From Isoetes taiwanensis (Eukaryota > Streptophyta > Lycopodiopsida > Isoetales > Isoetaceae), in assembly GCA_021234155.1 (NCBI GenBank), contig JAJEKV010000002.1:40475841-40539840 (forward strand): 64,000 bases of DNA. The letters run 5' to 3'. Made by a program: the position numbers and the translations under genes. Below, one piece after another: positions 1 to 12,776 of this stretch (the first letter of the stretch is position 1; every line of letters begins with the position of its first letter). The notes beneath the pieces were generated by a model, which did no database searches, had not been told where the DNA came from, and worked only from the letters and a program-made list of their open reading frames with translations.

Positions 1-362
1 CTTTCCTTTGCCAATCGATTCATGGGAGGCATCAGCCATAAGCATAAGATTATGCTACACATTTTCCACACCTAATTCTAACTGCTTAGATGGATTTTCA
101 AGGAAGGTACTATTGTCGAAGAGAGCATGATCATCACTCTGAATTGGCTGCTGCATGGACCTCACAAGGCAATCATCCACCTCCATCAAGGCCCGCCCTC
201 ATCGATCAGTATGCCCAGAGCATAGCAACTGCCTAGCTATCATCTTCAGCATCCTAAATTTTGAAAAAACAATGTCTAAAACATACCTGTATTCGTGTTG
301 CTTCCGGCTGCAGAGGAGTGATCAGGAGACGCCATCACCAAAACCACATGATATCAGCGCAA

Positions 363-403
363 ACATCCTCTTATCAGCAATTGGCAGCAGAAATTAGAAA
401 CAA
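363..403 (+). repeat. 41-bp direct repeat, left member
   Basis: This segment beginning ACATCCTCTTAT recurs at 5267-5307 with only four C/T or A/G differences. The right member sits exactly at the junction where the LINE is cut and the leader resumes. The pair may have served as homology for unequal crossing-over when the array formed. Equivalent pairs occur in the other units. Confidence 0.8.
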
Positions 404-602
404 GCTGCCTTCCGACACGACATAGCAGATCAGGGATAAAATCAGATGCCCACACGACATGCCTTCACAGTGAGCTAAAAAATGAACCACTATATTTAAC
501 CAATATCATATTATCTAAAAACCATGATATATATGGCTTTCTATGCATGAATCTATTTGATAGAATAGAATAGAATAGAATTTTTAGCGTGTCCACGGAG
601 GA

Positions 603-712
603 TAGAATAGAATAGAATAGAATAGAATAGAATAGAATAGAATAGAATAGAATAGAATAGAATAGAATAGAATAGAATAGAATAGAATAGAATAGAATAG
701 AATAGAATAGAA
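603..712 (+). repeat. (TAGAA)n microsatellite, 22 repeats
   Basis: This is an uninterrupted pentanucleotide array, preceded at 560-580 by a short four-repeat block and a 22-nt spacer. The array is 110 nt here, 90 nt in unit 2 and 65 nt in unit 3. On the minus strand it can be read as an endless F-Y-S-I-L peptide, which is an artefact of composition and not a gene. Confidence 0.97.
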
Positions 713-864
713 GAAAACCACATGCCATAGTGGTTTATCGATATATATAATGTTTTGTTATATTGTTTTTTATGTTGATTGTAGTGGTTTATTAAAATAG
801 TCGGTTTTTTATATAGTTTCATGCGACTATAGTGGTTCATCACAACTAGTAATGGTTTGTTAAA

Positions 865-2294
865 ACCATAGCTACCCGGAACGGGAACTGGAACGGGAAC
901 TTGGACCCAAATTTGGGAACTAAACGGAACGGATGGGAACGGAACGTCCAACTTTTTTAATTTTTAAAAGTGAAAATGGTTTTGGAGTTCCCTTTGCATA
1001 TAGATTATCATAGAACACTTAGAACGTAAAAAATGTGAAATACATAGTGATGGGTTAAAGTAATAGGTAAAACCATTCTTTAACCATAGAACACTTAGAA
1101 CAGAAAAATGTGAAATACATAGTGATGGGTTAAAAGTAATAGGTAAAACCATTCTTTAACGTTCATCAAGAGTTTGGTTCTCTTTCTCTTTCCTAATCTC
1201 AGATATGTTTACACATCATAATGGCCAACTTGTGTATATTGATGCTCATAATGTTGTGAGATTTGTGACTAAAATGAGAACATGCTAGACAATCACTATA
1301 AATAGTTGTTATTGCAAAAAGAGCATATAGTTCTATTATGAGCTTTCAAAGGCCATCAGAAGCTTTCCAAGTTCTCTCGATATTTAGGATATATTTCTAA
1401 GCATAAATCGTCCTATTTTTTTTCCCTTTATTGTAAGATCATTCTGCTGATTCTTTCATGCCATACTTTGGCATCATTTAGAATTCTTGATCTTGTGAGC
1501 ATCCAAACATTCAGATAAAAGGGACAGGAAAAGACATGATTGCGTTGTATTGTTCCCTTAATCTGGTTATCATGTATTTGATCTACATATGATCACGGTA
1601 TTTCTCTGAGTAGGATAAAAGCAAACAAATGACATGACCAGAAAGGTTTACATATCACTTACTTACAAATCTATTCTTACAAGTTTGCATCAAAAAGCTT
1701 ACAAGTTTTATGCTTTCCTCTCAAAGATTTCGATGGCACAGAGGGCATGCTCTAGTAGTCTCCATTGCTCCAGCCGAATAGAGAGCCGGCTCACGCAGCA
1801 GAGGTCGAAAGGGCAGAGGTCAAAGCCGAAGCCTCGCAGCAGTAGGTGTTTTTCGATTCGAGAGTGAGAGATAAAAGAATGAGGAGTACTCTCGGATTGC
1901 TAAAATGAATTTACCTTCCGAGTTCAGAGTTTGATAGCTGGGCAACAGGCTCCTCTAGTCCAAAAGATACAGTACGCTCCTTCAACACTTTAGTAGCAGT
2001 AGTCCCAATCCGACATCAGACCACAGATCCGACACCAAGCCGTCAAAAGCCACGAACAAGGGGAAAAAATAGCTCTTTTTTTAGTATTTCGACACTTTTT
2101 TTGTTGTTTCTTTGTAAATTTAATGCTAAAAAAAATTTGCTACCGGGAAATCAAGTTCCCATTTATGGGAACTTCGTCCGAAACTTAGTTCCCGGTAGCA
2201 CATGTAGTGGGAACTTGGCTAGGAGTTCCGGAACTCGACCCACAGAGTTGGGAACGGGAACCAAGTTCGTAACTTGGTTCTCGGTAGCTATGGT
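865..2294. mobile_element. 1.43-kb TIR element (unit 1)
   Basis: The element begins ACCATAGCTACC and ends with its complement GGTAGCTATGGT. Subterminal GGGAAC-rich repeats face each other across the element. The flanks are TTAAA on the left and TAAAA on the right, consistent with a short TAA-type duplication as in PIF/Harbinger MITEs. Inside is a tandem duplication of about 75 bp (1010-1160) built around ACCATTCTTTAAC. No transposase is visible, so it is non-autonomous. The family assignment is inference. Confidence 0.65.
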
Positions 2295-3969
2295 TAAAAC
2301 CGCTCTGTGAATTGTGACATGGTTTGAAGGCTACTTTTGAAATCACTAGATAAAGAATGCATAACTTGCAAGATGAGTGGCAACACTAAATGTACAAGTA
2401 GATAGCTCGTGGTAGGTGGTTAACATAAATTATATTCGTTAGTTTCTACCAAAAGAAGAAGATGGAATTTCACTTATGCACTAATGAAGGGAGAAATACC
2501 CACACACAGTTTGAAAACTATTCATGGTGCTAGTGTTGACCTTCAACCTGGCTTAAGAGTCAAACGGAAGAAGCCAACTTGAAACTACGCTCAAGTTGGA
2601 GGTAGAATCTCTAGATCACTTAAGGTGACAAGTCTATAGAAGAAAAAACCACTGGAAAGCTCAAAAGAGCAGTTGTTCATACCTTTCCCATTTCTGGAAA
2701 ATGGTAGCAATACTCAAGTCAAAGTGCTTTGCAAAGGTTGTCAAAGTGCACAAGTGCCAATAGTTGCAAGGAGCAATGGCAACCTGTCAAAAGTGGATTT
2801 GCAATGAAGGATATTGTACTACAGAATTGTTTATAATGGCAAAATGCTAGAAATCATATCAGAGATAATTTTTTGAGACTTGATAGGCAATTTTCATTGA
2901 TGTAAGGATAAGCAGGCCATAATAATACTATGTTGAGGATTATCAATACCTCATACACAACAAAGGTCATTCAAAAATTCATATATAGTATTATAAGAAC
3001 ATAAGTTTCAGCCAGATTTTTGCAAATCGAATCGAGGAATGCACATGAGCTTCGAGAATTCTTTAACACATGTTCAGCGTGTATCAATGTTGAATTTGAG
3101 CGTGTCTGGGCCTTAAAAAACTTATGTAGATATTTCCCATGTATATATTTTTCATATTGATGGTTCCAGAATATTAGATCTTAAATTTAGGCTTGTTGGG
3201 TAGATAATGCACGGGAATCCAAGAATAGATAGGTTACATAGCTCATGGCATCAATTGTGGCATGATTCGAGCCGATATTCAGAGTTTTAGGGTCCATAGC
3301 AGTTTTTTCAAGTAGAGGCCCGAGTACTCGTATGTATTTTTCGCGTATACTCCCATCGTATATGTGTATAATTTTTTTTTTTGCAATGGTCATGATGGTT
3401 AATGGTTCTTAAGGGCCAAAAATAACTCCTTTAATGATTTAAACTCTCAGAGCCGATTCACGTGCACGATGGCATCCCTTACCATCATGTAAAAAGGCAA
3501 GCCCTTTTACACGCACCATCATCTGCCATCGCCAAAAAGCACAGGGCAAAACAGGGCCCCTCTCCAGTGATAATTGCATGTCAACCCAGCCTTAGGACTA
3601 TGGTGGATATGCCCAAGACTATAATTCTTGACTAGGGCAATTTTGTGAGGCACCTTGGGACCATGGTAGAACCACTTGGGCATATAAAATCGGGCATGAG
3701 GTAATGCAAACTTGTAATATGAAGCAATGGTCATGGGGCCTCTTCAAAGCCATAGTAATAATACAAGGGTAGTATGGTGATGGTGTAAAAATATAAACCC
3801 ATATCAAGGGACAATGGTGAAAAAAAGGAACATGGGTGTTTGAGCAAAAAGCAAAAGTGTGGCACAATATGAAAAGTCATCGGGCATGAACTTAAAATAG
3901 TTAAAAGGGACACGTAGGAAAAAATAAGCAAATGTGCAAGATGTATCTTGAGTTGAAAAGTCATCGGGC
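2295..3969. other. Unit spacer, no recognised gene
   Basis: This is AT-rich spacer between the TIR element and the LINE, repeated at 8264-9932 and 14209-15885. Several minus-strand ORFs of 60-140 codons (3187-4150) are preserved in all units, but they resemble no family I know. They are expected to persist simply because the copies are young. I see no promoter, splice or domain signal strong enough to call a gene. Confidence 0.5.
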
Positions 3970-5268
3970 AAGCATTTCCTTGATTCCTAAGGTTAAGTAG
4001 CCTTCTACCATTAATGATTGGAGGCCTATCTCCTTGTTGTCCTCTGTGTACAAGATTATTGCGAAAAGCCCTGGCACCCTGGCAGAGAAGTTGAAGCCGG
4101 TGTTGACTTCTTCCATAGTAAGGTGCAGTCTGGGTTTTTGGGAGGAACATTTTGACTAATGGTGCCGCAGCTTATGAGGGCGCCAGGAGAACAGGTCAAG
4201 GCATTGCCTATCTTAAGCTTGACTTTGCCAAAGCTACGATAGTGTCCGTTGGGGAGTTCTTGTCCGCCATGATGTTAGTGTTGGGCCGTGGTCCACGCTT
4301 TTACTGAGAGCGATCATGAAGTCGCATAGGTCGGCCACGGGCTACGGTTAGTGCGCCAGGTGAACCCCTCCGCCTTTTTCTCCTTAGGCGCAGGGGGTGC
4401 GTCGGGGGTGCCCTTTGGCGCCTTTTTTGTTTACGATTGTATGAGGCAATTGTCTCGCTTGTTTTGGGTCGCATGAAGGAGGGGGTGGTGGATGGGCTTC
4501 GGATGCGGGGATGGTAGCCGCCAGATTATTAACTAGATTCCACGATGACACTTTCCTCTTCTTGGTGGCGTAAGAGAGGAATCTTGCGGAATGTGAAGGG
4601 TTTGCTGGATACTTTTCTCCTTGGCCTCGGGCATTCTTCTGAATTGGGGTAAATGCTCCGCATTATGGGCCCAGTGACTCGCCTCCCCCCTTGTTTGGCT
4701 CTATTCCCTTGGAAGGTGCTTCGGTGTAATGTGTGTACTAAGTCGTTGGGTATTCCCTTTGGAGGGGATGTTTCTATGGGGAGGGTGTGGGATGAGATTT
4801 TGCGGGGGTTACGTAGAAACACCTCAATTGGTGGAAGGGTAGCAAGTTGTCCATGGCGGTAGGATCACTATTGCCAAGTCAAGATTGCTTGTAGCACTCA
4901 TGTGTATCAAAGACATCTGCGATGTTAGCTCATGAGGGTAAGATACGTGCTTTGGATAAGATTGTTCAAATTTTGTGTGGGGGGGGATGATGAAGGGGGT
5001 TGTTAAAGTGGCTTGGTGGAAGTGTCTCCGCCCTGGAGGAGGATGGGGGCTTGGCCATTCGGATTTGGCGCCGCATAGTAAGGTGTTGGTCTCCAAGTTT
5101 GTTTGGAGCACCGTATGCGTGATGGAGCATCTTCTCGTGATGCGCAATCGCGTTGTTCTGATCTCTTCGCCATTGTGTGGCGTTTGGGAAGCCGTCTGTG
5201 CATGTGGAGTTGCCCTGGGCACTGTTGTATGGTCTCCGGCCTTCCCCACATGCATCCCCTTTTCTCAC
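3970..5268 (+). mobile_element. LINE reverse transcriptase fragment (unit 1)
   Basis: This is a non-LTR retrotransposon ORF2 piece in several frames. Recognisable blocks are N-D-W-R-P-I-S-L-L near 4015 (RT motif 0/1), K-L-D-F-A-K-A near 4220 (motif A region), a decayed R-x-G-C-P block near 4400 and D-D-T-F-L near 4540 (motif C). A downstream L-G-I-P-F-G-G ... M-A-G-R block near 4745-4870 is typical of plant L1-type LINEs. The 5' endonuclease part is absent, and the 3' end is cut at 5268 by the tandem-duplication junction. The reading frame is broken many times, with damage concentrated at CHG-like sites. Confidence 0.85.
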
Positions 5269-5307
5269 ATCCTCTTATTAGCAATTGGCAGTAGAAATTG
5301 GAAACAA
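5267..5307 (+). repeat. 41-bp direct repeat, right member at duplication junction
   Basis: This is the partner of 363-403. It starts at the point where units 1 and 2 leave the LINE sequence (CTTTTCTCAC, then ATCCTCTTAT). The matching junction in unit 2 is at about 11214. Confidence 0.8.
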
Positions 5308-6582
5308 TTTCCCTTATAGGTATTTCCATTGTAGCCGACCATCTTAGTTGACTTTGCAAAAATAAATCATCAGGACAGTCCGCTCATCATCCGCTATAGA
5401 ATTTCTTCAAGCTGAGTTGAACGGTTTAAAATGGTCTAGACGATCATTCATACCATTGTTATAAGGTAAGGTGGCGGGACAAGATTCCCAGTTTAGCTGC
5501 GATCGACAGAGCCGGGAGCAGCTAACTGGGAGTCTTGGACCAGTTAGCTTACCCTAATAATACCATAATTGAGTCGTCGTCGTTTGCATTTCTCCGTTTG
5601 CTTCTTGGCTCGAGCTTCTGGCTATGGTGTGTCGTAGCTCTCCGCCTTTTGAGGATCTTCGAAACGCAATCGCCATCGAAACCCCATGAAACGGATCACG
5701 GAACCGCCATAGCCGGATCTGTCCGGTCGCCACTGAGACCCCATCGCCGGATCTGGAACCGCCATAGCCAGATCTATCCGATTGCTTTAGGGCACTTTTG
5801 TGCAAAAATCCACCAGCTCTATAGGTCATCGAGAATCTGTGCTCATGATTGTTATTCTGTGACGTTCTTCCTGCCTCTCCCTTTGTTTCTTTTCCTTCTC
5901 TTCCTTTCTTAAATTTGTTTCTCCCAATCCTTCTGCCTTTTCAACTCATCATTGACATTCTGTTCAACAATCAAAACAGTCGGAGGTTTCTTGGACCTCC
6001 CTTTCTTCTTTCCTTTGCCAATCGATTCATGGGAGGCATCAGCCATAAGCATAAGATTATGCTACACATTTTCCACACCTAATTCTAACTGCTTAGATGG
6101 ATTTTCAAGGAAGGTACTATTGTCGAAGAGAGCATGATCATCACTCTGAATTGGCTGCTGCATGGACCTCACAAGGCAAAGCATCATCGCCTCAAGAGGC
6201 TGCCCTCGTCATCCATTTGTATGCCCGAGCATAGCAAAGCGCCTAGCTATCATCTTCAGCATCCTAAATTTTGAAAAAACAAGGTCTAAAACATACCTGT
6301 ATTCGTGTTGCTTCCGGCTGCAGAGGAGTGATCAGGAGACGCCATCACCAAAACCACATGATATCAGCGCAAACATCCTCTTATCAGCAATTGGCAGCAG
6401 AAACTAGAAACAAGCTGCCTTCCGACACGACATAGCAGATCAGGGATAAAATCAGATGCCCACACGACATGCCTTCACAGTGAGCTAAAAAATGAACCAC
6501 TATATTTAACCAATATCATATTATCTAAAAACCTATTTGATAGAATAGAATAGAATAGAATTTTTAGCGTGTCCACGGAGGA

Positions 6583-6672
6583 TAGAATAGAATAGAATAG
6601 AATAGAATAGAATAGAATAGAATAGAATAGAATAGAATAGAATAGAATAGAATAGAATAGAATAGAATAGAA
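6583..6672 (+). repeat. (TAGAA)n microsatellite, 18 repeats
   Basis: This is the unit 2 counterpart of 603-712, shorter by four repeats. Confidence 0.97.
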
Positions 6673-6824
6673 GAAAACCACATGCCATAGTGGTTTATCG
6701 ATATATATAATGTTTTGTTATATTGTTTTTTATGTTGATTGTAGTGGTTTATTAAAATAGTCGGTTTTTTATATAGTTTCATGCGACTATAGTGGTTCAT
6801 CACAACTAGTAATGGTTTGTTAAA

Positions 6825-8263
6825 ACCATAGCTACCCGGAACGGGAACTGGAACGGGAACTTGGACCCAAATTTGGGAACGGAAACGGGAACGGATGGGA
6901 ACGGGAACGTCCAACTTTCGAATTTTTTAAAAGTGAAAATGGTTTTGGAGTTCCCTTTGCATATAGATTATCATAGAACACTTAGAACAGAAAAATGTGA
7001 AATGCATAGTGATGGGTTAAAGTAATAGGTAAAACCATTCTTTAACCATAGAACACTTAGAACAGAAAAATGTGAAATACATAGTGATGGGTTAAAAGTA
7101 ATAGGTAAAACCATTCTTTAACGTTCATCAAGAGTTTGGTTCTCTTTCTCTTTCCTAATCTCAGATATGTTTACACATCATAATGGCCAACTTGTGTATA
7201 TTGATGCTCATAATGTTGTGAGATTTGTGACTAAAATGAGAACATGCTAGACAATCACTATAAATAGTTGTTATTGCAAAAGAGCATATAGTTCTATTAT
7301 GAGCTTTCAAAGGCCATTCAGAAGCTTTCCAAGTTCTCTCGATATTTAGGATATATTTCTAAGCATAAATCGTCCTATTTTTTTTCCCTTTATTGTAAGA
7401 TCATTCAGCTGATTCTTTCATGCCATACTTTGGCATCATTTAGAATTCTTGATCTTGTGAGCATCCAAACATTCGGATAAAAGGGACGGGGAAAAGACAT
7501 GATTGCGTTGTATTGTTCCCTTAATCCCGGTTATCATGTATTTGATCTACATATGATCACGGTATTTCTCACGAGTAGGATAAAAGCAAACAAATGACAT
7601 GACCAGAAAGGTTTACATATCACTTACTTACAAATCTATTCTTACAAGTTTGCATCAAAAAGCTTACAAGTTTTATGCTTTCCTCTCAAAGATTTCGATG
7701 GCAATGGGAGAGGGCGGGGCTCTAGTAGTCTCCATTGCTCGGCCCGGATATGAGCCGGCTCTGCAGTGAGAGGTCGTGCTTGAGAGGTCAAAGCCGAAGC
7801 CTGCTTGCAGCAGAGGTGTTTCGTCGAGAGTGAGAGATAAAAGAATGAGGAGTACTCTCTGGATTGCTAAAATGAATTTACCTTCCGAGTTCAGAGTTTG
7901 ATAGCTGGGCAACAGGCTCCTCTAGTCCAAAAGATATAGTACGCTCCTTCAACACTTTAGTAGCAGTAGTCCCAATCCGACATCAGGCCACAGATCCGAC
8001 ACCAAGCCGTCAAAAGCCACGAACAAGGGGAAAAAATAGCTCTTTTTTTAGTATTTCGACACTTTTTTTGTTGTTTCTTTGTAAATTTAATGCTAAAAAA
8101 AATTTGCTACCGGGAAATCAAGTTCCCATTTATGGGAACTTAAATTAAAACTTAGTTCCCGGTAGCACATGTAGTGGGAACTTGGCTAGGAGTTCCCGGA
8201 ACTCTGGACCCTGGAGTTGGGAACAGGAACCAAGTTCAGAACTTGGTTCTCGGTAGCTATGGT
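6825..8263. mobile_element. 1.43-kb TIR element (unit 2)
   Basis: This copy has the same ends and flanks as the unit 1 element. It was duplicated together with the 6-kb unit rather than inserted anew, because the flanking sequence is shared as well. Confidence 0.65.
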
Positions 8264-9932
8264 TAAAACCGCTCTGTGAATTGTGACATGGTTTGAAGGC
8301 TACTTTTGAAATCACTAGATAAAGAATGCATAACTTGCAAGATGAGTGGCAACACTAAATGTACAAGTAGATAGCTCGTGGTAGGTGGTTAACATAAATT
8401 ATATTCGTTAGTTTCTACCAAAAGAAGAAGATGGAATTTCACTTATGCACTAATGAAGGGAGAAATACCCACACACAGTTTGAAAACTATTCATGGTGCT
8501 AGTGTTGACCTTCAACCTGGCTTAAGAGTCAAACGGAAGAAGCCAACTTGAAACTATGCTCAAGTTGGAGGTAGAATCTCTAGATCACTTAAGGTGACAA
8601 GTCTATAGAAGAAAAAACCACTGGAAAGCTCAAAAGAGCAGTTGTTCATACCTTTCCCATTTGGAAAATGGTAGCAATACTCAAGTCAAAGTGCTTTGCA
8701 AAGGTTGTCAAAGTGCACAAGTGCCAATAGTTGCAAGGAGCAATGGCAACCTGTCAAAAGTGGATTTGCAATGAAGGATATTGTACTACAGAATTGTTTA
8801 TAATGGCAAAATGCTAGAAATCATATCAGAGATAATTTTTTGAGACTTGATAGGCAATTTTCATTGATGTAAGGATAAGCAGGCCATAATAATACTATGT
8901 TGAGGATTATCAATACCTCATGCACAACAAAGGTCATTCAAAAATTCATATATAGTATTATAAGAACATAAGTTTCAGCTAGATTTTTGCAAATCGAATC
9001 GAGGAATGCACATGAGCGAGAATTCTTTAACACATGTTCGTGTATCAATGTTGAATTTGAGCGTATAATACGGGCCTTAAAAACTTATGTAGATATTTCC
9101 CATGTATATATTTTTCATATTGATGGTTCCAGAATATTAGATCTTAAATTTAGGCTTGTTGGGTAGATAATGCACGGGAATCCAAGAATAGATAGGTTAC
9201 ATAGCTCATGGCATCAATTGTGGCATGATTCGAGCCGATATTCTGAGTTTTAGGGTCCATAGCAGTTTTTTCAAGTAGAGGCCCGAGTACTCGTATGTAT
9301 TTTTCGCGTATACTCCCATCGTATATGTGTATAATTTTTTTTTTTGCAATGGTCATGATGGTTAATGGTTCTTAAGGGCCAAAAATAACTCCTTTAATGA
9401 TTTAAACTCTCAGAGCCGATTCACGTGCACGATGGCATCCCTTACCATCATGTAAAAAGGCAAGCCCTTTTACACGCACCATCATCTGCCATCGCCAAAA
9501 AGCACAGGGCAAAACAGGGCCCCTCTCCAGTGATAATTGCATGTCAACCCAGCCTTAGGACTATGGTGGATATGCCCAAGACTATAATTCTTGACTAGGG
9601 CAATTTTGTGAGGCACCTTGGGACCATGGTAGAACCACTTGGGCATATAAAATCGGGCATGAGGTAATGCAAACTTGTAATATGAAGCAATGGTCATGGG
9701 GCCTCTTCAAAGCCATAGTAATAATACAAGGGTAGTATGGTGATGGTGTAAAAATATAAACCCATATCAAGGGACAATGGTGAAAAAAAGGAACATGGGT
9801 GTTTGAGCAAAAAGCAAAAGTGTGGCACAATATGAAAAGTCATCGGGCATGAACTTAAAATAGTTAAAAGGGACACGTAGGAAAAAATAAGCAAATGTGC
9901 AAGATGTATCTTGAGTTGAAAAGTCATCGGGC

Positions 9933-11215
9933 AAGCATTTCCTTGATTCCTAAGGTTAAGTAGCCTTCTACCATTAATGATTGGAGGCCTATCTCCTTGT
10001 TGTCCTCTGTGTACAAGATTATTGCGAAAGCCCTGGCACCCTGGCAAGGAAGTTGAAGCCGGTGTTGACTTCTTCCATAGTAAGGTGCAGTCTGGGTTTT
10101 TGGGAGGAACATTTTGACTAATGGTGCGCGCTTATGAGGCGCCGAGGAGAAGCGAGTCAAAGGCATTGCCTATCTTAAGCTTGACTTTGCCAAAGCTTAC
10201 GATAGTGTCTGTTGGGAGTTCTTGTCTGCCATGATGTTAGTGTTGGGCTGTGGTCCACGCTTTTCTGAGACGATCATGAAGTCGCATAGGTAGGCCGCAG
10301 GCTACGGTGGTGCGCCGGGGTGAACCCTCAGCCTTTTTTCTCCTTAGGGCGGAGGGTGCGTCGGGGGGTGCCCTTTGGCGCCGTTTTTGTTTCACGATTG
10401 TGGCGGAGGCCTTGTCTCTCGATTGTTTTTGGCTGCGGTGAAGGAGGGGTGGTGGATGGGCGGATGCGGGATGGTAGCGGCCAGATTATTAACGGTTCGC
10501 CCGATGACACTTTCCTCTTCTTGGTGGCGTAAGAGAGGAATCTGCGGAATGTGAAGGGTTTCTTGGATACTTTCTCCTTGGCCTCGGGCATTCTTGAATT
10601 GGGGTAAATACTTTCGCATTATGGGCCCGGTGACTCGCCTCCCCCTTGTTTGACTCTATTCCTTGGAAGGTGCTTCGGTAATGTGTGTACTAAGGCTGTT
10701 GGGTATTCCCTTTGGAGGATGTTTCTATGGGGAGGGTGTGGGATGAGATTTTGCGGGGGTTTCGTAAAACACCTCAATTGGTGGAAGGGTAGCAAGTTGT
10801 CCATGGCGGGTAGAATCACTATTGCCAAGTCGATTACTTTGTAGCACTCATGTGTATACAAGCATCTGCGATGTTAGCTCATGAGGGTAAGATGTGCTTT
10901 GGATAAGATTGTTGAAATTTTGTGTGGGGCGGGGATGATGAAGGGGGCGGTTGTTAAAGTGGCTTGGTGGAAGTGTCTCAGCCCTCGGGAGGATGGGGGC
11001 TTTGCCATTACGGATTTGGCTGCATAGTAAGGTGTTGGTCTCCAAGTTTGTTTGGAGCACTTTGCGCAGGATGGAGCATCTTTCGTGATCGCGGCTTTGT
11101 TATTCTGATCTCTTCGCCATTGTGTGGCGTTTGGGAAGCCCGTCGTGCATGTGGAGTTGCCACGGGCCTTTGTTGTATGGTCTCGGCCTTCCCCACATGC
11201 ATCCCCTTTTCTCAC
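9933..11215 (+). mobile_element. LINE reverse transcriptase fragment (unit 2)
   Basis: This is the same LINE segment as in unit 1. Readable blocks are the D-F-A-K-A-Y-D-S-V motif near 10180-10220, a decayed D-D-T-F-L-F-L motif near 10503 and N-W-W-K-G-S-K-L-S-M-A-G-R near 10780. It ends at the same LINE position as copy 1, joined to the leader segment. It is not functional as read. Confidence 0.85.
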
Positions 11216-12559
11216 ATCCTCTTATTAGCAATTGGCAGTAGAAATTGGAAACAATTTCCCTTATAGGTATTTCCATTGTAGCCGACCATCTTAGTTGACT
11301 TTGCAAAAATAAATCATCGGAGACCGGTCCAGCTCATCATCCGCTATAGAATTTCTTCAATTTGAGTTGAGCGGTTTAAAATGGTCTAGACGGTCATTCA
11401 TACCATTGTTATAAGGTAAGGTGCGGGACAAGATTCCCGGTTTAGGCTGCGATCGACAGAGCGGGGGAGCGACTAAGCGGGAGTCTTGGACCGATTCTTT
11501 TACCCTAATAATACCATAATTGAGTCGCCGTCGTTTGCATTTCTCCGTTTGCTTCTTGGCTCGAGCCGGCTATGGTGTGCGTAGCTCTCCGGCCTTGCGG
11601 GATCGAAACTTAATCGCCATACTGAAACCCCATCGACGGATCTGGAACCGCCATAGCCGGATCTGTCCGGTCGCCCACTGAGACCCCATCGCCGGATCTG
11701 GAACCGCCATAGCGGATCTATCCGATTGCTTTAGGGCACTTTTTGTGCAAAAATCCACCAGACTCTATAGGTCATCGAGAATCGTGCTCATGATTGTTAT
11801 TACGTGGCGTTCTTCGCCTCTCCCTTTGTTTCTTTTCCTTCTCTTCCTTTCTTAGTTTGTTTCTCCCAATCCATACGCCTTTTCAACTCATCATTGACAT
11901 TACGTTTCAACAATCAAAACAGTCGGAGGTTTCTTGGACCTCCCTTTCTTCTTTCCTTTGCCAATCGATTCATGGGAGGCATCAGCCATAAGCATAAGAT
12001 TATGCTACACATTTTCCACACCTAATTCTTTGCTTAGATGGATTTTCAAGGAAGGTACTATTGTCGAAGAGAGCATGATCATCACTCACAATTGGGCTCT
12101 TTGCATGGACCTCACAAAAGCTGACATCATTGCTCTTGAAGGCTGCCCCTCGTCATCATTGTATGCCCGAGCATAGCAAGCTGCCTAGCTATCATCTTGA
12201 CATCCTAAATTTTGAAAAACAAGGTCTAAAACATACGTATTAGGTGTTGCTTCCGGCTGCAGAGGAGTGATCAGGAGACGCCATCACCAAAACCACATGA
12301 TATCAGAGCAAACATCCTCTTATCGGCCAATTGGCGCCAGAAATTAGAAACAAGGCGCCTTCCGGAGCCGACATAGCGCGGATCGGGGATAAAATCGGAT
12401 GCCCACACGACGACATGCCTTCCGCGGTGAGCTAAAAAATGAACCACTATATTTAACCAATATCATATTATCTAAAAACCATGATATATATGGCTTTCTA
12501 TGCATGAATCTATTTGATAGAATAGAATAGAATAGAATTTTTAGCGTGTCCACGGAGGA

Positions 12560-12624
12560 TAGAATAGAATAGAATAGAATAGAATAGAATAGAATAGAAT
12601 AGAATAGAATAGAATAGAATAGAA
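12560..12624 (+). repeat. (TAGAA)n microsatellite, 13 repeats
   Basis: This is the unit 3 counterpart and the shortest of the three arrays. The length series 22, 18, 13 is the clearest real divergence between units. Confidence 0.97.
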
Positions 12625-12776
12625 GAAAACCACATGCCATAGTGGTTTATCGATATATATAATGTTTTGTTATATTGTTTTTTATGTTGATTGTAGTGGT
12701 TTATTAAAATAGTCGGTTTTTTATATAGTTTCATGCGACTATAGTGGTTCATCACAACTAGTAATGGTTTGTTAAA

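Larger units (their letters stand above)
1..6007. repeat. Tandem ~6-kb unit, copy 1
   Basis: The sequence at position 1 recurs at 6008 and 11951, giving periods of 6007 and 5943 bp. Long stretches are identical between copies, including the spacers, so the duplication is recent. In order the unit holds a short leader, a TAGAA array, a 1.43-kb TIR element, about 1.7 kb of unrecognised spacer, a truncated LINE reverse transcriptase, and a 0.74-kb segment (5268-6007) that also occurs as a diverged single copy at 34.65-35.82 kb. The window opens inside the array, so more copies may lie to the left. Confidence 0.95.
6008..11950. repeat. Tandem ~6-kb unit, copy 2
   Basis: This copy has the same order of parts as copy 1. 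Compared with copies 1 and 3 it has a shorter TAGAA array than copy 1, lacks ~24 bp just before the first TAGAA block (near 6533), and shows many small substitutions at CAG/CTG/CCGG-like sites, for example at 7410, 7475, 7525 and 7571. Between those sites the sequence is essentially identical to its neighbours. Confidence 0.95.

Noticed and set aside
465-951. Minus-strand ORFs of 87-132 codons with F-Y-S-I-L repeats (also at 6475-6914 and 12344-12866)
   Set aside because: They are translations of the TAGAA microsatellite and the GGGAAC-rich TIR region, with no independent coding signal.
3519-4150. Overlapping minus-strand ORFs up to 139 codons, repeated in all units
   Set aside because: They overlap spacer and the antisense of the LINE. 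Conservation is explained by recent duplication.
4824-5359. ORFs on both strands up to 143 codons in the LINE tail
   Set aside because: They are shadows of the degenerate LINE ORF2 region, whose correct strand is plus.
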